In this document: positions 53,678-63,205 of the stretch, piece after piece | How the letters are laid out: each line of letters begins with the position of its first letter | Position numbering within the stretch: the stretch's first letter is position 1 | Source: CAYRFQ01 sp964423615 | Lineage (GTDB): Bacteria > Planctomycetota > Planctomycetia > Gemmatales > Gemmataceae | Direction of reading: 5' to 3' | Assembly (NCBI GenBank): GCA_964423615.1 | Contig: CAYRFQ010000001.1 | Coordinates: forward strand, 261,463 to 325,462 | Length of the DNA: 64,000 nucleotides | The notes under the pieces: model-generated | Databases searched by the model: none | The model's input: only the letters and a program-made list of their open reading frames with translations | Told to the model about the DNA's origin: nothing | Position numbers and translations under genes: made by a program

Positions 53678-55975
53678 ATGCTTGCTTCCGTTCGTAATAG
53701 TTTCGGCACACGACGGTGGGCCTCGTCCCATCCCCGTCCGGACGTGCTACGTGCCCTTAAAGTCGGATGCAGCTTGTTGATCTGCCTGTTGGTTGTCACG
53801 TTCGGATCGAGTGCCTCGGCTGAGGAACTCCCTTCGGACTTGAATGCAGTCCCACGCAATGCGGCGTGTTTCCTGCATCTTCGTGCTGCTGATATTTGGA
53901 AGCACGAAACCCTCACTGACCTTCGCTTCATCGTGAAGGCGGCGGGTCGAGAGACGTGGAAAACGTTCCAAGAAATGTTCGCACCGAACCCAAAGAACAT
54001 CGATCGCCTAACCTTGGTGATGCCTAGGGACAAAGACTTTGCGGATTTATTCCCTTACCAAATCACTCCGGAAACCAGATCTCCGTTGGTCATCATCCAC
54101 ACCAAAAAAGCCTTTGACCACTTGCGGCTTTTGGAGCAACTCGCCTTCCGGGACAAGTTCTATCGCCGGAACCACTACTACTTTAACGAAAACGACTGGC
54201 GGGGTTTGGTTGTTATCGATTCGAGAACTTTTATCGTTGGACCTGAGGCATCGCTTCACGAGTATTTCAACCAAAGAGTCACAGAAGCACGCAGCCGAAA
54301 AGCGGGAGCACTCCAAACAGGGCTCGAAAGAGCCATGGGCGAACACCTTTGCACAATGGGGATCAATCCGACTCAGTTCACAAAGACGCCAGGGTTTCAA
54401 TTTCTACCGGTTCCCGTGCGACCCATGTTTGAAGCGAGAAGTTGGATCGGTACAGCCTCACTCCGGAACAATATCGTTGACGTCGCCGTTCAGTTCGAGT
54501 TCAACGACCAGAAATCGGCCAAGGGCGGAGAGGAAGCAGTTCGTGCTGTCTTGAACATCACACGCCAAGGCCTTGCCGTTGGCCTGAAGCAAGCTCAAAA
54601 CGAATTAGTTAAGGATCGCGAAAAAGTGACGATCAAGTCGATTCCTGAGAAGTTCGCCGCAGTTGTGGGAATCGGGTTTCTCCGTGAGTTCGACAGGGTT
54701 CTGAAAACTCTACCTGTCATACGAAAACAACACCGCGTCGATGCTACTCTGAAGTACGACAAACTTACCAGTTCTCAAACGGCTTTGGCGGTTGGGTTGG
54801 CATCCCTCACGTTCCTGGGAGCGAGGTCTTACGCTACGTTTCAAGAAGTAACGCCTCCGCTTGTCGGTTTCGGACGCGACCCACGACAAGAACACCTGAA
54901 GACCATTCACGAGGCGCTGCAAAGGTACCACAAGGACAAGGGCACCTATCCTCCGGCGGCCATTTACGACAAATACGGACGACCGATCTTGAGTTGGCGT
55001 GTCGCCCTGCTCCCCTACTTGGGCGAGAACGAAAAAGCCTTGTATAACGAATTCCGTCTCGACGAACCATGGGATGGTCCTAACAACAAGAGGCTGCTCC
55101 AAAGGATGCCCCAAAGTTACCGAACGCCAGAGTTGTACTCGCGTTCTCCTGGTCAGACGGGGAGTCTCGTCTTGACTGGCCCAGGTACCATGTTCGAAGG
55201 TCCCAAAGGTGTCCGCAAAAAAGAGGTGTTGCCCAAGACCATCTGCGTTGTTCTCGGAGCTGCCGAGAACGCAACTTACTGGACGAAACCAGGAGACTTT
55301 CTGGTCGAACCTGGCGAACCCTTGCCGGATATTTTCCCAAGGTACACCAACCAAGTCTTGGCGTTGCTCGCTGACGGCAGTTTCAAGGAGTTGAAAACGA
55401 GCCTTCCGAAAGAACAATTACGACAGATGATTTACCGAAAAAAAGGTCCAATCGCCAAGGGTCCGGAACCGATGTATCCTGAAGCGGCCTGGGAAGACTT
55501 CATCCAAATCGATGACATTGGCGCACGACGCGCTCTGAAGACTATCCGTAAGCTTGCAGCAAACCCAAAGACATCGTTACCGTTCCTCAAGTCCAAACTC
55601 CAGCCCATCCCAACACTCGACACGAAAGCGATTGCTAAAAGGATCGATGATCTCGGTAGCGAACAATTCCGAATTCGAACGAAAGCCCAGAAAGCGCTAA
55701 CAAAGGTCGGTGCCTTGGTAGTACCCATGCTGCGGAAAGAACTCCAAGAGAGCCTTCCGCTCGAAGTGAGCACACGGATTCGCAAACTGATCGCTTCGTT
55801 GGCGGACTCACCAGTGACTGTTGATGAACTGCGAGCCGTTCGAAGTGTCCTTGTCCTGCAAGAAATCGGCAACGCAGAAGCTACTATGTTCTTAACCCAA
55901 CTCGCCAAAGGAGCCGATGGGGCCATCCTAACGATTCACGCCAAGAAGGCTTTGGAACGGTTAAACGATCGGTAG
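53678..55975 (+). CDS. Exported DUF1559-related protein with HEAT-like C terminus
   Basis: A 765-residue exported protein. The N terminus has a hydrophobic segment at 29-48 (KVGCSLLICLLVVTFGSSAS) acting as signal or anchor. Residues 60-370 form a region I do not recognise. Residues about 410-590 are related to the planctomycete DUF1559 domain: ILSWRVALLPYLGENEKALY, DEPWDGPNNKRLL, and GPGTMFEG with ADGSFKELK near its end. Residues about 650-765 form a HEAT-like helical tail (DDLGSEQFRIRTKAQKALTKVG, LVLQEIGNAEATMFLTQLAKG) of the kind attached to many Gemmataceae secreted proteins. Function unknown. The start ATG 53678 is plausible but not certain. Confidence 0.75.
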   Translation: MLASVRNSFGTRRWASSHPRPDVLRALKVGCSLLICLLVVTFGSSASAEELPSDLNAVPRNAACFLHLRAADIWKHETLTDLRFIVKAAGRETWKTFQEMFAPNPKNIDRLTLVMPRDKDFADLFPYQITPETRSPLVIIHTKKAFDHLRLLEQLAFRDKFYRRNHYYFNENDWRGLVVIDSRTFIVGPEASLHEYFNQRVTEARSRKAGALQTGLERAMGEHLCTMGINPTQFTKTPGFQFLPVPVRPMFEARSWIGTASLRNNIVDVAVQFEFNDQKSAKGGEEAVRAVLNITRQGLAVGLKQAQNELVKDREKVTIKSIPEKFAAVVGIGFLREFDRVLKTLPVIRKQHRVDATLKYDKLTSSQTALAVGLASLTFLGARSYATFQEVTPPLVGFGRDPRQEHLKTIHEALQRYHKDKGTYPPAAIYDKYGRPILSWRVALLPYLGENEKALYNEFRLDEPWDGPNNKRLLQRMPQSYRTPELYSRSPGQTGSLVLTGPGTMFEGPKGVRKKEVLPKTICVVLGAAENATYWTKPGDFLVEPGEPLPDIFPRYTNQVLALLADGSFKELKTSLPKEQLRQMIYRKKGPIAKGPEPMYPEAAWEDFIQIDDIGARRALKTIRKLAANPKTSLPFLKSKLQPIPTLDTKAIAKRIDDLGSEQFRIRTKAQKALTKVGALVVPMLRKELQESLPLEVSTRIRKLIASLADSPVTVDELRAVRSVLVLQEIGNAEATMFLTQLAKGADGAILTIHAKKALERLNDR

Positions 55976-56075
55976 AAGGAACAGTTCCGAATCGAAAGTT
56001 CGTGTTTGTTGCCCGAAGACCTACCTTCCAGCAGCTTCGGGCAACTCACAAGAACTCTCTCGACTTTGTGACCTG

Positions 56076-59000
56076 TCAGTCGAACTCGATTTGCAGCTGA
56101 TTAAAATCTCCTGGCGTAACTTCGAGATGGCAACTGTCATTATCGACTGTGGTCTCCAGGAGCCTCTCACCTCGGGCATCCAGCAAAACTGCGTGCTTTG
56201 GATTACGGACACATCGAAACTCGGCCACGCCGCTTTGCAGCGAGATTTCCATTACTCGTACAGTCATCGCGTTATGCAAATCTGGTGCTTCCCCGTTGTT
56301 CGAAGGTATCGATTGAGAAGATGACTCCGCCCCTCCTGGTCGCATGCTCGTAAGTAACAAATTCGGGGTATCGAGGTGGTAAAGCCAACCCGAGCTGCCA
56401 ATATGGGGAGGGCCTTTGACAGTCTCGATCATCGACACTGGCGTTGTGAGTCCTTGCGCCGTCAACATGGGATGGGGACGGTCGAGTCCGATGGCAATGT
56501 CGTAAGTTTGGACCGATTCTCCTTGCGGCAACAAAATCAAGTCAAGCATCCGCCCTCCGTACCGTTGCAGGAATGGTAGCCCACAGGGAAAAAGGACGGT
56601 ATTGAGTTGGTGCGCTCGCAGCTCGATGAAGTCCGGCGTCTGGGGGCGATTGTGTCCAGTCATGTACCCCGTTCCGTTGACTCCGCGCAACATCGCCGTT
56701 CGCTCGTCACCCCACGCAAATCGACAACCATAAAAAGCATGCCACGGATCACCGGCAGCGGGTTGTTCGGGGAACAGTTCGATCCGCATTTCCAGGACCG
56801 GACGACCCAACCATGCTCGTAACCTCTGGCGGTATCGTGCGAGAACCTGTTGCTGCTCGCCAACGATTGCTCCCTCCGAAATGACTTCCCCCAAAGCTGG
56901 ACCGACGGAGGTGGTCTTGATGCTGCTCACTCGCATCGTCGCTTTCGCGTCAGGATTGAAGACGAGCTGTTGCGACAGACGATTGATCGGCGCCCGACGA
57001 GTGGCGATGGCGCGTAATCCGCCCGTTTTGGGATCGACTTCGGCTTCGAAGAACTCATTGCGGACGTGTAGGTCGTCAGCGAGTCGCATTCGCATCGTTG
57101 GCGGTAGAGCATCTTCGGGCCCATTTTTGGGAATCCATGCAAACCCAAGTGACGGCAGCTCTAAAACGGCTTTGAGCTTGTCGCCATCAAGTTGACAGGC
57201 CTTGACAGTGTCCTTGATTGGGAGTGCTCGAGCAATACCCTCCGCTTCGAACGTAATCCGTCGAGCGTAGCTGCAAGGGTTAATGAAGAGGTAGCCTGGT
57301 TGCCCCGTCGGGGCCTGGGAAAGCAACTTCTCGGACATGACTTCAAGAATTTGTTTCTCCATGCGATCGAGTTGCTCCTTCCACTGACCGAGCGGTTCCT
57401 GAAAGTCCGGCCCGGCCAACTCAATAGAGTCTTCGAGTCGTTGCAACTCCTCTTCGATGTGGAGAGGATCGTTTTTCCCACATAACCCTCGATGCATTGC
57501 TGCGAGGGACCAACACACATCCACACGCCTCCGAATCCGTTGGTGTAAATTGAATCCAGTGACAGGAAATTTCGATTGCGGCGGCGTATGGTGTTCGCCT
57601 TCGGCTGTTCGCGACGTGAGGTAATCGAAGTCATATTCGTCAACGTTGTGCAGGTCGGGGTGCTCTCCATAGACCATCTCGTTGAAAAAGCGGCGGAACG
57701 TCACCCACTCACCGAAGATCGGTCCAAACCGATATAGTTCAAGAAAATCACCGTGCCAAGGGTGGGCCGGTTGGGTGTGTGCGAAAGGTAACGTAGCCAC
57801 ATGATCTTCACGAACCGTCTTGAAGAGATGATGGCCAAGGTGGAAAAACGCATGAGCGGAATGAGCCTGAATTGGTTGACGAACAAACGCATCGACTTGT
57901 TTTCCGTCCGGCGATGGCCAGTGAACCACTGCCGACATAAAGTGCGGCATCGACGCATCGTCCTGAGGAATCATGACGGCTCGAGTCATGCCATGGGAGC
58001 TCAGAAACAGCGGAAGTTGAGGCGTAACGACACCCCTTGAGCGAGTGAACACTTCGATCGGCTTACCGATCAACTCTTGATAAACAGCCGTTCCTTTGCG
58101 GATGTTCCAGAGCTGCGATTCGACCGGTAACAGGGAGTCTTCGCGATCGACATAACTGCCACCGCAAACTTCCACTACTTCATCTTGGGCTAACACAACG
58201 AATCGTTCGAATTCCTCGGGACGGCACTCCTTGAACTTTTCGAGCATCGAACTCGATGCCATCACGTTTAATGGAAGGCCACGCTCGAGTGTCCCTGGCC
58301 ATTGTCGTTCGACCTGCTTGTCGTCGATCCAACACATATCGAGCAGGAAAATATTTGCCTGGTAGAGAGTTTCGCGAGCTTCGTAGAGCCGTTGGGCCGC
58401 GTCGTAGAGATGCCGCTGCCAGGGCTCCAGCGTCTTCCTGTCGACGAAATATTGTACTCCGCCTGGTCCCACGTCGTCATAATACCCGTCGTATTCTCCG
58501 CGATCATAGTCGTATGGATCGGAATATTCTCCGGCCTGATACGATTCGTCGGGATATGGGTCTTGAGGCGGCGGTTCCGGAGGAATCGTCTCCGGTTCTC
58601 CCTCCAAGCCTGCCCTTTCCGCGTGCGTCATGCCATTTTCCGGAGGTGTATCCTCAGGCGACTTCGCGAGACCAATTAAGACGGCGATGGCCATATGGAT
58701 GTCGTTCCAAAACTCGGGTTCGACAAGTAGACTTTCGTGTTCCATGGCCTTGCTGAGCGTGACCAAAAGCAAGTACCCGAGTCCCACTCCAAAGAACGGA
58801 CGAACTTGATCCGGTTCCAAGGCTAACAACCGTCGATGGATTTCCTCCGGCGAGAGTTGCTCCGCCACTTCGGTCGGCAAGTCAGACGTTTCGAAAGCCA
58901 TCGGAGACGTCCGCTCCATCGTCGAAAGCAGACCTGTTAGCGTGGATTCGCGATCTTTGAATGCACGGAGTACAACCGCACCCGCCTGCTCGACTCGTTT

Positions 59001-59243
59001 GGGCCAACCTTCGGGCATGATATTGGAAGGCGAAGAGGGCAACGCATAAACGTTTCGACCCTCGGGTTCTTGGTGGTCGTGAGGTGGGTCGATTTTTGGC
59101 GGACCCGAGGAACCCCAAATGACGGCTGGATGCCACAACGCGGTGTAAGAGTTCATCCACGCAAGCATATCCTCCTCACTCAACTGGGTCGGATTTTGAC
59201 CGGGATATGTGTACGGACTCAGAAGGTATAGTTCTCTTTTCAT
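56076..59243 (-). CDS. Large protein of unknown function, possibly glycosidase-related
   Basis: A 1055-residue protein with no clear signal peptide, starting at ATG 59243 (MKRELYLLSPYTYP). Residues about 190-280 are acidic and Tyr/Pro-rich (PDESYQAGEYSDPYDYDRGE). The C-terminal 350 residues contain NEFFEAEVDPKTGGLRAIAT, PHPML and a final beta-rich part (VMEISLQSGVAEFRCV), which resemble the beta-sandwich C-terminal region of family 38 alpha-mannosidases. I do not see the N-terminal catalytic motifs of that family, so the link is tentative. Its size and its isolation make it a good target for structural comparison. Confidence 0.6.
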   Translation of the reverse strand: MKRELYLLSPYTYPGQNPTQLSEEDMLAWMNSYTALWHPAVIWGSSGPPKIDPPHDHQEPEGRNVYALPSSPSNIMPEGWPKRVEQAGAVVLRAFKDRESTLTGLLSTMERTSPMAFETSDLPTEVAEQLSPEEIHRRLLALEPDQVRPFFGVGLGYLLLVTLSKAMEHESLLVEPEFWNDIHMAIAVLIGLAKSPEDTPPENGMTHAERAGLEGEPETIPPEPPPQDPYPDESYQAGEYSDPYDYDRGEYDGYYDDVGPGGVQYFVDRKTLEPWQRHLYDAAQRLYEARETLYQANIFLLDMCWIDDKQVERQWPGTLERGLPLNVMASSSMLEKFKECRPEEFERFVVLAQDEVVEVCGGSYVDREDSLLPVESQLWNIRKGTAVYQELIGKPIEVFTRSRGVVTPQLPLFLSSHGMTRAVMIPQDDASMPHFMSAVVHWPSPDGKQVDAFVRQPIQAHSAHAFFHLGHHLFKTVREDHVATLPFAHTQPAHPWHGDFLELYRFGPIFGEWVTFRRFFNEMVYGEHPDLHNVDEYDFDYLTSRTAEGEHHTPPQSKFPVTGFNLHQRIRRRVDVCWSLAAMHRGLCGKNDPLHIEEELQRLEDSIELAGPDFQEPLGQWKEQLDRMEKQILEVMSEKLLSQAPTGQPGYLFINPCSYARRITFEAEGIARALPIKDTVKACQLDGDKLKAVLELPSLGFAWIPKNGPEDALPPTMRMRLADDLHVRNEFFEAEVDPKTGGLRAIATRRAPINRLSQQLVFNPDAKATMRVSSIKTTSVGPALGEVISEGAIVGEQQQVLARYRQRLRAWLGRPVLEMRIELFPEQPAAGDPWHAFYGCRFAWGDERTAMLRGVNGTGYMTGHNRPQTPDFIELRAHQLNTVLFPCGLPFLQRYGGRMLDLILLPQGESVQTYDIAIGLDRPHPMLTAQGLTTPVSMIETVKGPPHIGSSGWLYHLDTPNLLLTSMRPGGAESSSQSIPSNNGEAPDLHNAMTVRVMEISLQSGVAEFRCVRNPKHAVLLDARGERLLETTVDNDSCHLEVTPGDFNQLQIEFD

Positions 59244-59367
59244 GCTTGAATTTATATCCGTGGTGGTAAAAAAGTTCGCCGTGGTCACTTGAAGGAAAGT
59301 CCGTGCTCATGCGTCCATACAGTATAACTTCTCAGGTTCGTCTCATGCTAGGAAAGGAATTGGCTTT

Positions 59368-60396
59368 ATGAAATCAAGTCTATGGAGCCTGTTGGTTGGT
59401 CTCACCTTGTTGTTCGCGGCTTCTCATTCGCTAGCCCAAGCGCAACAAACCGCCGTCACTTTCGAACTGAAATCCGGTGACGCGACATTGAAGTATCGCT
59501 ATTGGCTTTACCTCCCCAAGGGATATGAGAAGTCAGACAAAGCTTGGCCTCTTTTGATCTTTTTGCACGGGGCAGGCGAAACGGGCACGGACCTAAAGCG
59601 AGTCAAGAAACACGGTCCGCCTAAGTTGGCCGATAAGAAAAATTTCCCTTTCGTGATCATCTCTCCGCAAACTCCTCGACGGGGCTGGAACGCTGCTCAC
59701 CTCGATGCCCTTCTCGACGACGCCCTAAAGCAGTACAAGGTCGATGTATCCCGAGTGTACTTGACAGGTCTCAGCATGGGTGGTTTTGGAACTTGGAGTT
59801 GGGCCGCGAAGTCTCCCGAACGATTCGCCGCGATAGTTCCGATCTGCGGAGGCGGTCGCCCAGATACCGCCAAGAAGATCAAAGACCTCCCAACATGGGT
59901 GTTTCACGGGGGTAAAGATCGAGTCGTCCCGGCAAGATACTCCGAGAACATGGTCAAGGCTCTCAAGAAAGTCGGTGGTAACCCGAAGATCACGATCTAT
60001 CCAAACGCCGGACACGATTCGTGGACGGAGACGTACAGTAACCCCGAACTCTACAAGTGGCTGCTCAAGCAAAAGCGGGACATCATGCAGTGGCGTGGAA
60101 CTTGGGCTTCGAAAGTGAGTGACCACAACGGGGAACTGTATTGCACCGTGACCAAGCTCAACGAGAAGAACTGGACGGCAACGTTTACTGGCTTTTGCAA
60201 CCGAGAGTTTGCGTACCGAATCAAGATGAACGGCAAGACCGAGGGCAAGAAAGTGACCTTTCGTGGAAAGGCTGACCTAGGTGAAAAAGACGGGAAGTAC
60301 ACTTGGGAAGGCACGATCATTGGAGAGATTTTCAGTGGGCAATACGTGTCGAAAAAAGGTGGAAGAGGCGAGTTCCAGATGAGAAAGGCAAAGTGA
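59368..60396 (+). CDS. Secreted alpha/beta-hydrolase (esterase/prolyl-oligopeptidase-like)
   Basis: A 342-residue exported hydrolase. Residues 1-25 are a signal peptide (LLVGLTLLFAASHSLAQAQ). The alpha/beta-hydrolase core has the oxyanion-hole region PLLIFLHGAGETG, the nucleophile elbow GLSMGGFG (Ser), the acid in HGGKDRVVP (Asp) and the catalytic His in NAGHDSW, so the full triad is present. The C-terminal 100 residues form an extra beta-rich domain. Such enzymes cleave esters or peptides of plant or algal polymers in planctomycetes; the substrate is undetermined. It stands alone between two divergent genes. Confidence 0.85.
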   Translation: MKSSLWSLLVGLTLLFAASHSLAQAQQTAVTFELKSGDATLKYRYWLYLPKGYEKSDKAWPLLIFLHGAGETGTDLKRVKKHGPPKLADKKNFPFVIISPQTPRRGWNAAHLDALLDDALKQYKVDVSRVYLTGLSMGGFGTWSWAAKSPERFAAIVPICGGGRPDTAKKIKDLPTWVFHGGKDRVVPARYSENMVKALKKVGGNPKITIYPNAGHDSWTETYSNPELYKWLLKQKRDIMQWRGTWASKVSDHNGELYCTVTKLNEKNWTATFTGFCNREFAYRIKMNGKTEGKKVTFRGKADLGEKDGKYTWEGTIIGEIFSGQYVSKKGGRGEFQMRKAK

Positions 60397-60532
60397 CTGG
60401 CACTCACGACTCCCCCAGTCACCCAACCCATCTATCCCGCTCACGACCAAAAAGAAATTCTGTCTTTGGCTAAAGTTCCGCGCTGAGTTGAGCCGATACT
60501 CCCTCGGGAATACACACTCGGGGGAGGCTCTC

Positions 60533-61498
60533 ATGTCTAAGCGAAAGTCGCAAATCTGCGAATCAACAAGTGATTTTCCGACGTCCCGTCGGAGGAAAAC
60601 CGATCAAGAAACGAAGGTACGTTCTCGACCATCACTTTTCCGCGCACTGGGAAAAAAAGACCCCCCTGCTGAAATAGAAATTGACGGTGAAACGTTCACC
60701 TTAATCCGCGTTCTCAAGCATGACTCATGGGCTGCTACTTCGCTCTATAGAAACGGCGAGAAGGTTGTCGTTTGCAAGTTTCACCGACAAAAATCGATTG
60801 GTTTTTTGCCAATGAAGTGGCTCGGACGGTTACTCGCTCGCCGCGAACACTACATGTTCCAAACTCTGGCTGATGTTCCCAATGTGCCAGGTTCCACTGG
60901 TGAGGTCTATGTCGATGGCAAACAGGCTCACCACGCTAGTGCTCACGACTTCGTTCCCGGACATCCACTCGGTAAGGATGAACAAGTCAGCGACGAATTT
61001 TTTGAGGAATTGCAATTCGTCCTGGCCACCATGCACGAACGGCAACTAGCGTATGTTGATCTGCACAAACGCGAAAATATCATCGTTGGGGAAGACGAAC
61101 GTCCTTATCTCATCGATTTCCAGATTAGCTTTGGGTTGCCAAATTGGTGGCCCGGCAACGGATTGGTGATGCGTGGACTTCTGCGGCTTTTGCAGAAGAG
61201 TGACGATTATCATTTACAAAAACATTACGCCCGATGTCGTCCGGACTTAGCCGGGTATGATCTCGATGACATCGCGGCAAAACGCCCGTGGTGGATTAGG
61301 GTCCATCGCCTCATAGCCGTACCGTTTCGAAAGCTCCGACGACGGTTACTGGTCTTGCTGGGGATTCGTTCTGGAAAAGGCCGGGTTGAGTCAGAATCGT
61401 TTGCAGAAGAAGCCGTCCGTGTGGCGCTTGAAACAAAGAGAAGTGACGTTCTCCAACGATTTGTTGGAGGAAAACCTAACAGAGACCACGCAGCCTGA
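60533..61498 (+). CDS. Kinase-like protein (RIO/LPS-kinase type fold)
   Basis: A 321-residue cytoplasmic protein. A basic N terminus is followed by a small protein-kinase-like domain: the catalytic loop YVDLHKRENIIV corresponds to HxDxxxxN, and LIDFQISFG to DFG. The N-lobe lysine could be the K of VVVCKFHRQK. This order is seen in RIO, Kdo and lipopolysaccharide-core kinases; the target could be a sugar or a protein. ATG 60533 has GGGGGAGG upstream. It converges on the methyltransferase gene with only nine bases between their stops. Confidence 0.75.
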   Translation: MSKRKSQICESTSDFPTSRRRKTDQETKVRSRPSLFRALGKKDPPAEIEIDGETFTLIRVLKHDSWAATSLYRNGEKVVVCKFHRQKSIGFLPMKWLGRLLARREHYMFQTLADVPNVPGSTGEVYVDGKQAHHASAHDFVPGHPLGKDEQVSDEFFEELQFVLATMHERQLAYVDLHKRENIIVGEDERPYLIDFQISFGLPNWWPGNGLVMRGLLRLLQKSDDYHLQKHYARCRPDLAGYDLDDIAAKRPWWIRVHRLIAVPFRKLRRRLLVLLGIRSGKGRVESESFAEEAVRVALETKRSDVLQRFVGGKPNRDHAA

Positions 61499-61507
61499 GA
61501 GTTTCTG

Positions 61508-62263
61508 CTACAGTTGGCCGAGCGAGAATACGCGAGCCAACCTTGCTAGAATCGACCGTTGTTTCAGTCCTGAAGCTTGCTCCCATTTTTCCAGCACGCT
61601 TGGGGGTTCAATACGTCTCCAAGTCGCAACTGACATGGGTTCACGCGCAGCGAGAAAACTGACTCTCTTTCCGTGACTACGCTCTTCGCTCCATTGCGGA
61701 TGTTTGGGTTGAACATCGGGTAAGTAGATGTAATCGAACCCGACCTGTGCAAAAAGGGCTAAAAAGGCTGGGAAGGTCGGGACCGCGACGACCGGGGTGG
61801 CATTGTGAGCCATACCTTCCTTCTCACGAAATAAGTACATCGACATATCGGTCCCGGCCGCCACTCGTGTCGAGATGATGGCTAATCGACCAACAGATTT
61901 GGCGAGTCGCCAGATCGTTTGCAGTGGTGACTGCAAGTGATACAGGACGCCAAACATCAACACGAGATCATAAGTGTCCAAATTATCGAATTCTGAATCC
62001 AAGTTGACTTGTTGAAACAAACAATCAGGATATCGAGCACGACAAAGTTCGAGATTCTCCTCCCGTAAATCCACACCCGTGACCTGCAACCCCAGGCCGT
62101 GCATAACACCTGTAAAATGTCCGCCACCGCATCCCACATCTAAGGCCGATTTCATTTCGTTGCGAAAAGGAATCTCCGAAAAACAATGGCGTAAGAACTC
62201 CTCGCGAACTCGAGTGATTACCTGGTAGTGTTCTTGGTCGAACGGAATCTTGTCCGGGTTCAA
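61508..62263 (-). CDS. SAM-dependent methyltransferase
   Basis: A 251-residue class I methyltransferase. The SAM-binding motif I is ALDVGCGGGHFTGVM, followed by VTGVDLREENLELCRARYP (motif post-I) and DLVLMFGVLYHLQSPL (motif IV). The remaining C-terminal half is typical of small-molecule or lipid methyltransferases, including tRNA-mo5U-methyltransferase-like folds. The substrate is unknown. It lies tail-to-tail with the kinase-like gene. Confidence 0.88.
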   Translation of the reverse strand: MNPDKIPFDQEHYQVITRVREEFLRHCFSEIPFRNEMKSALDVGCGGGHFTGVMHGLGLQVTGVDLREENLELCRARYPDCLFQQVNLDSEFDNLDTYDLVLMFGVLYHLQSPLQTIWRLAKSVGRLAIISTRVAAGTDMSMYLFREKEGMAHNATPVVAVPTFPAFLALFAQVGFDYIYLPDVQPKHPQWSEERSHGKRVSFLAAREPMSVATWRRIEPPSVLEKWEQASGLKQRSILARLARVFSLGQL

Positions 62264-62605
62264 GCTGTGACCTCCTGTCGATGTTGGTATCGCGACGCGA
62301 AAATTAATTTCTCTTCACCCATTAGGTTTGGTCAAATTCTTGGCCTTTCCAACAAAACCAACTGGTCTCGATCTCTTCGCTTCCCAACACGTTGAGGATT
62401 CAATCTTTCCAGTTTACTCTGTTGATCGCAGTTTCTAACGAGAACACTAAGGAATGGGCGGCAACGGAGATCTTCCCTTCTTCGGAACGTTTGCATTGCT
62501 TGGGCATTGTTGCGCAGACAGTCGAGGTAAAGTAATTGGCCCAGATTTCAACTTGCCCATTTTCTTTAGAGCAGGTAATTTCTTACCGGATCTCTCGATC
62601 TTACC

Positions 62606-62737
62606 TTAAACCTCGGCGACTTCGCGATTGATCTCGACTGGATAGTACACGTTCGCGAGCAAGACTACGAGGAAAAGGAGATTGAGTACCCACAGAAAGT
62701 GTACCGCACACTTTGTTGAATCATCAAAACGTCTCAC
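62606..62737 (-). CDS. Possible 43-residue single-TM protein
   Basis: A frame from GTG 62737 to TAA 62606-62608. It has a charged N terminus (MRRFDDSTK), one continuous hydrophobic helix (VHFLWVLNLLFLVVLLANVY) and a short polar tail (EINREVAEV). The charge distribution follows the positive-inside rule. No good ribosome binding site is seen, so the start is uncertain. An opposite-strand frame of 51 codons (62454-62609) overlaps its very end. Confidence 0.4.
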   Translation of the reverse strand: MRRFDDSTKCAVHFLWVLNLLFLVVLLANVYYPVEINREVAEV

Positions 62738-63007
62738 GTACAAAACGAATTAGTGACTCCAAGGACAATCAATTTCCTTAGCACTTCACAAGGTATATTG
62801 GGTTTGTGTGAACTGTCAATCTTGGCCCAGTGATTCATCGGGCCGGCCTCCTATCAAACAACGTCCGATGTTGGGTGCTGAGGTACGGCTGGTTTGTGGT
62901 GATGAACTGAATATCGTTGAACTCTCATCGCTCACAAACAGAACCTAGCATCGGAAAGAAAAGAAGCACGAATCGAAAGCACCCTCGAGTTGGCGAGCGG
63001 GGGACGA
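62738..63007. other. Intergenic region, about 270 bp
   Basis: Short A/T-rich gap with no gene or repeat that I can identify. Confidence 0.35.
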
Positions 63008-63205
63008 TCAGTCTCCGCCGCCCGTAATTCCCTCGAAACGAATTACACACTCTCGCGATGCTCTCCGATACAGTCGTTGGACTTCCCGCGCTTCGGCGTA
63101 ACTTGAGCACGTGCGGACGGGTTGCTCGAGAGCCCCCGGTGGTGCCGTATGGCGTTTGTCCAAACGAACATAAACCACATAGCTGGTCTCGTGGATGTAG
63201 TCCAT
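63008..63205 (-). CDS. Small protein of a planctomycete-type family, unknown function
   Basis: A 65-residue protein starting at ATG 63205 (MDYIHETSYVVYV). It has a compact beta-alpha-beta look: SYVVYVRLDKRHTAPPGALE, then SYAEAREVQRLYRRASRECV and a C-terminal VIRFEGITGGGD. The APPGALEQPVR and RECVIRF segments look like a family I have seen in planctomycetes, but I cannot name it. AGGGACC lies before the start. The open frame extends upstream without similarity. Confidence 0.6.
   Translation of the reverse strand: MDYIHETSYVVYVRLDKRHTAPPGALEQPVRTCSSYAEAREVQRLYRRASRECVIRFEGITGGGD

Noticed and set aside
62454..62609. Plus-strand frame of 51 codons
   Set aside because: Overlaps the end of the candidate small membrane protein on the other strand; weaker codon pattern and no similarity.
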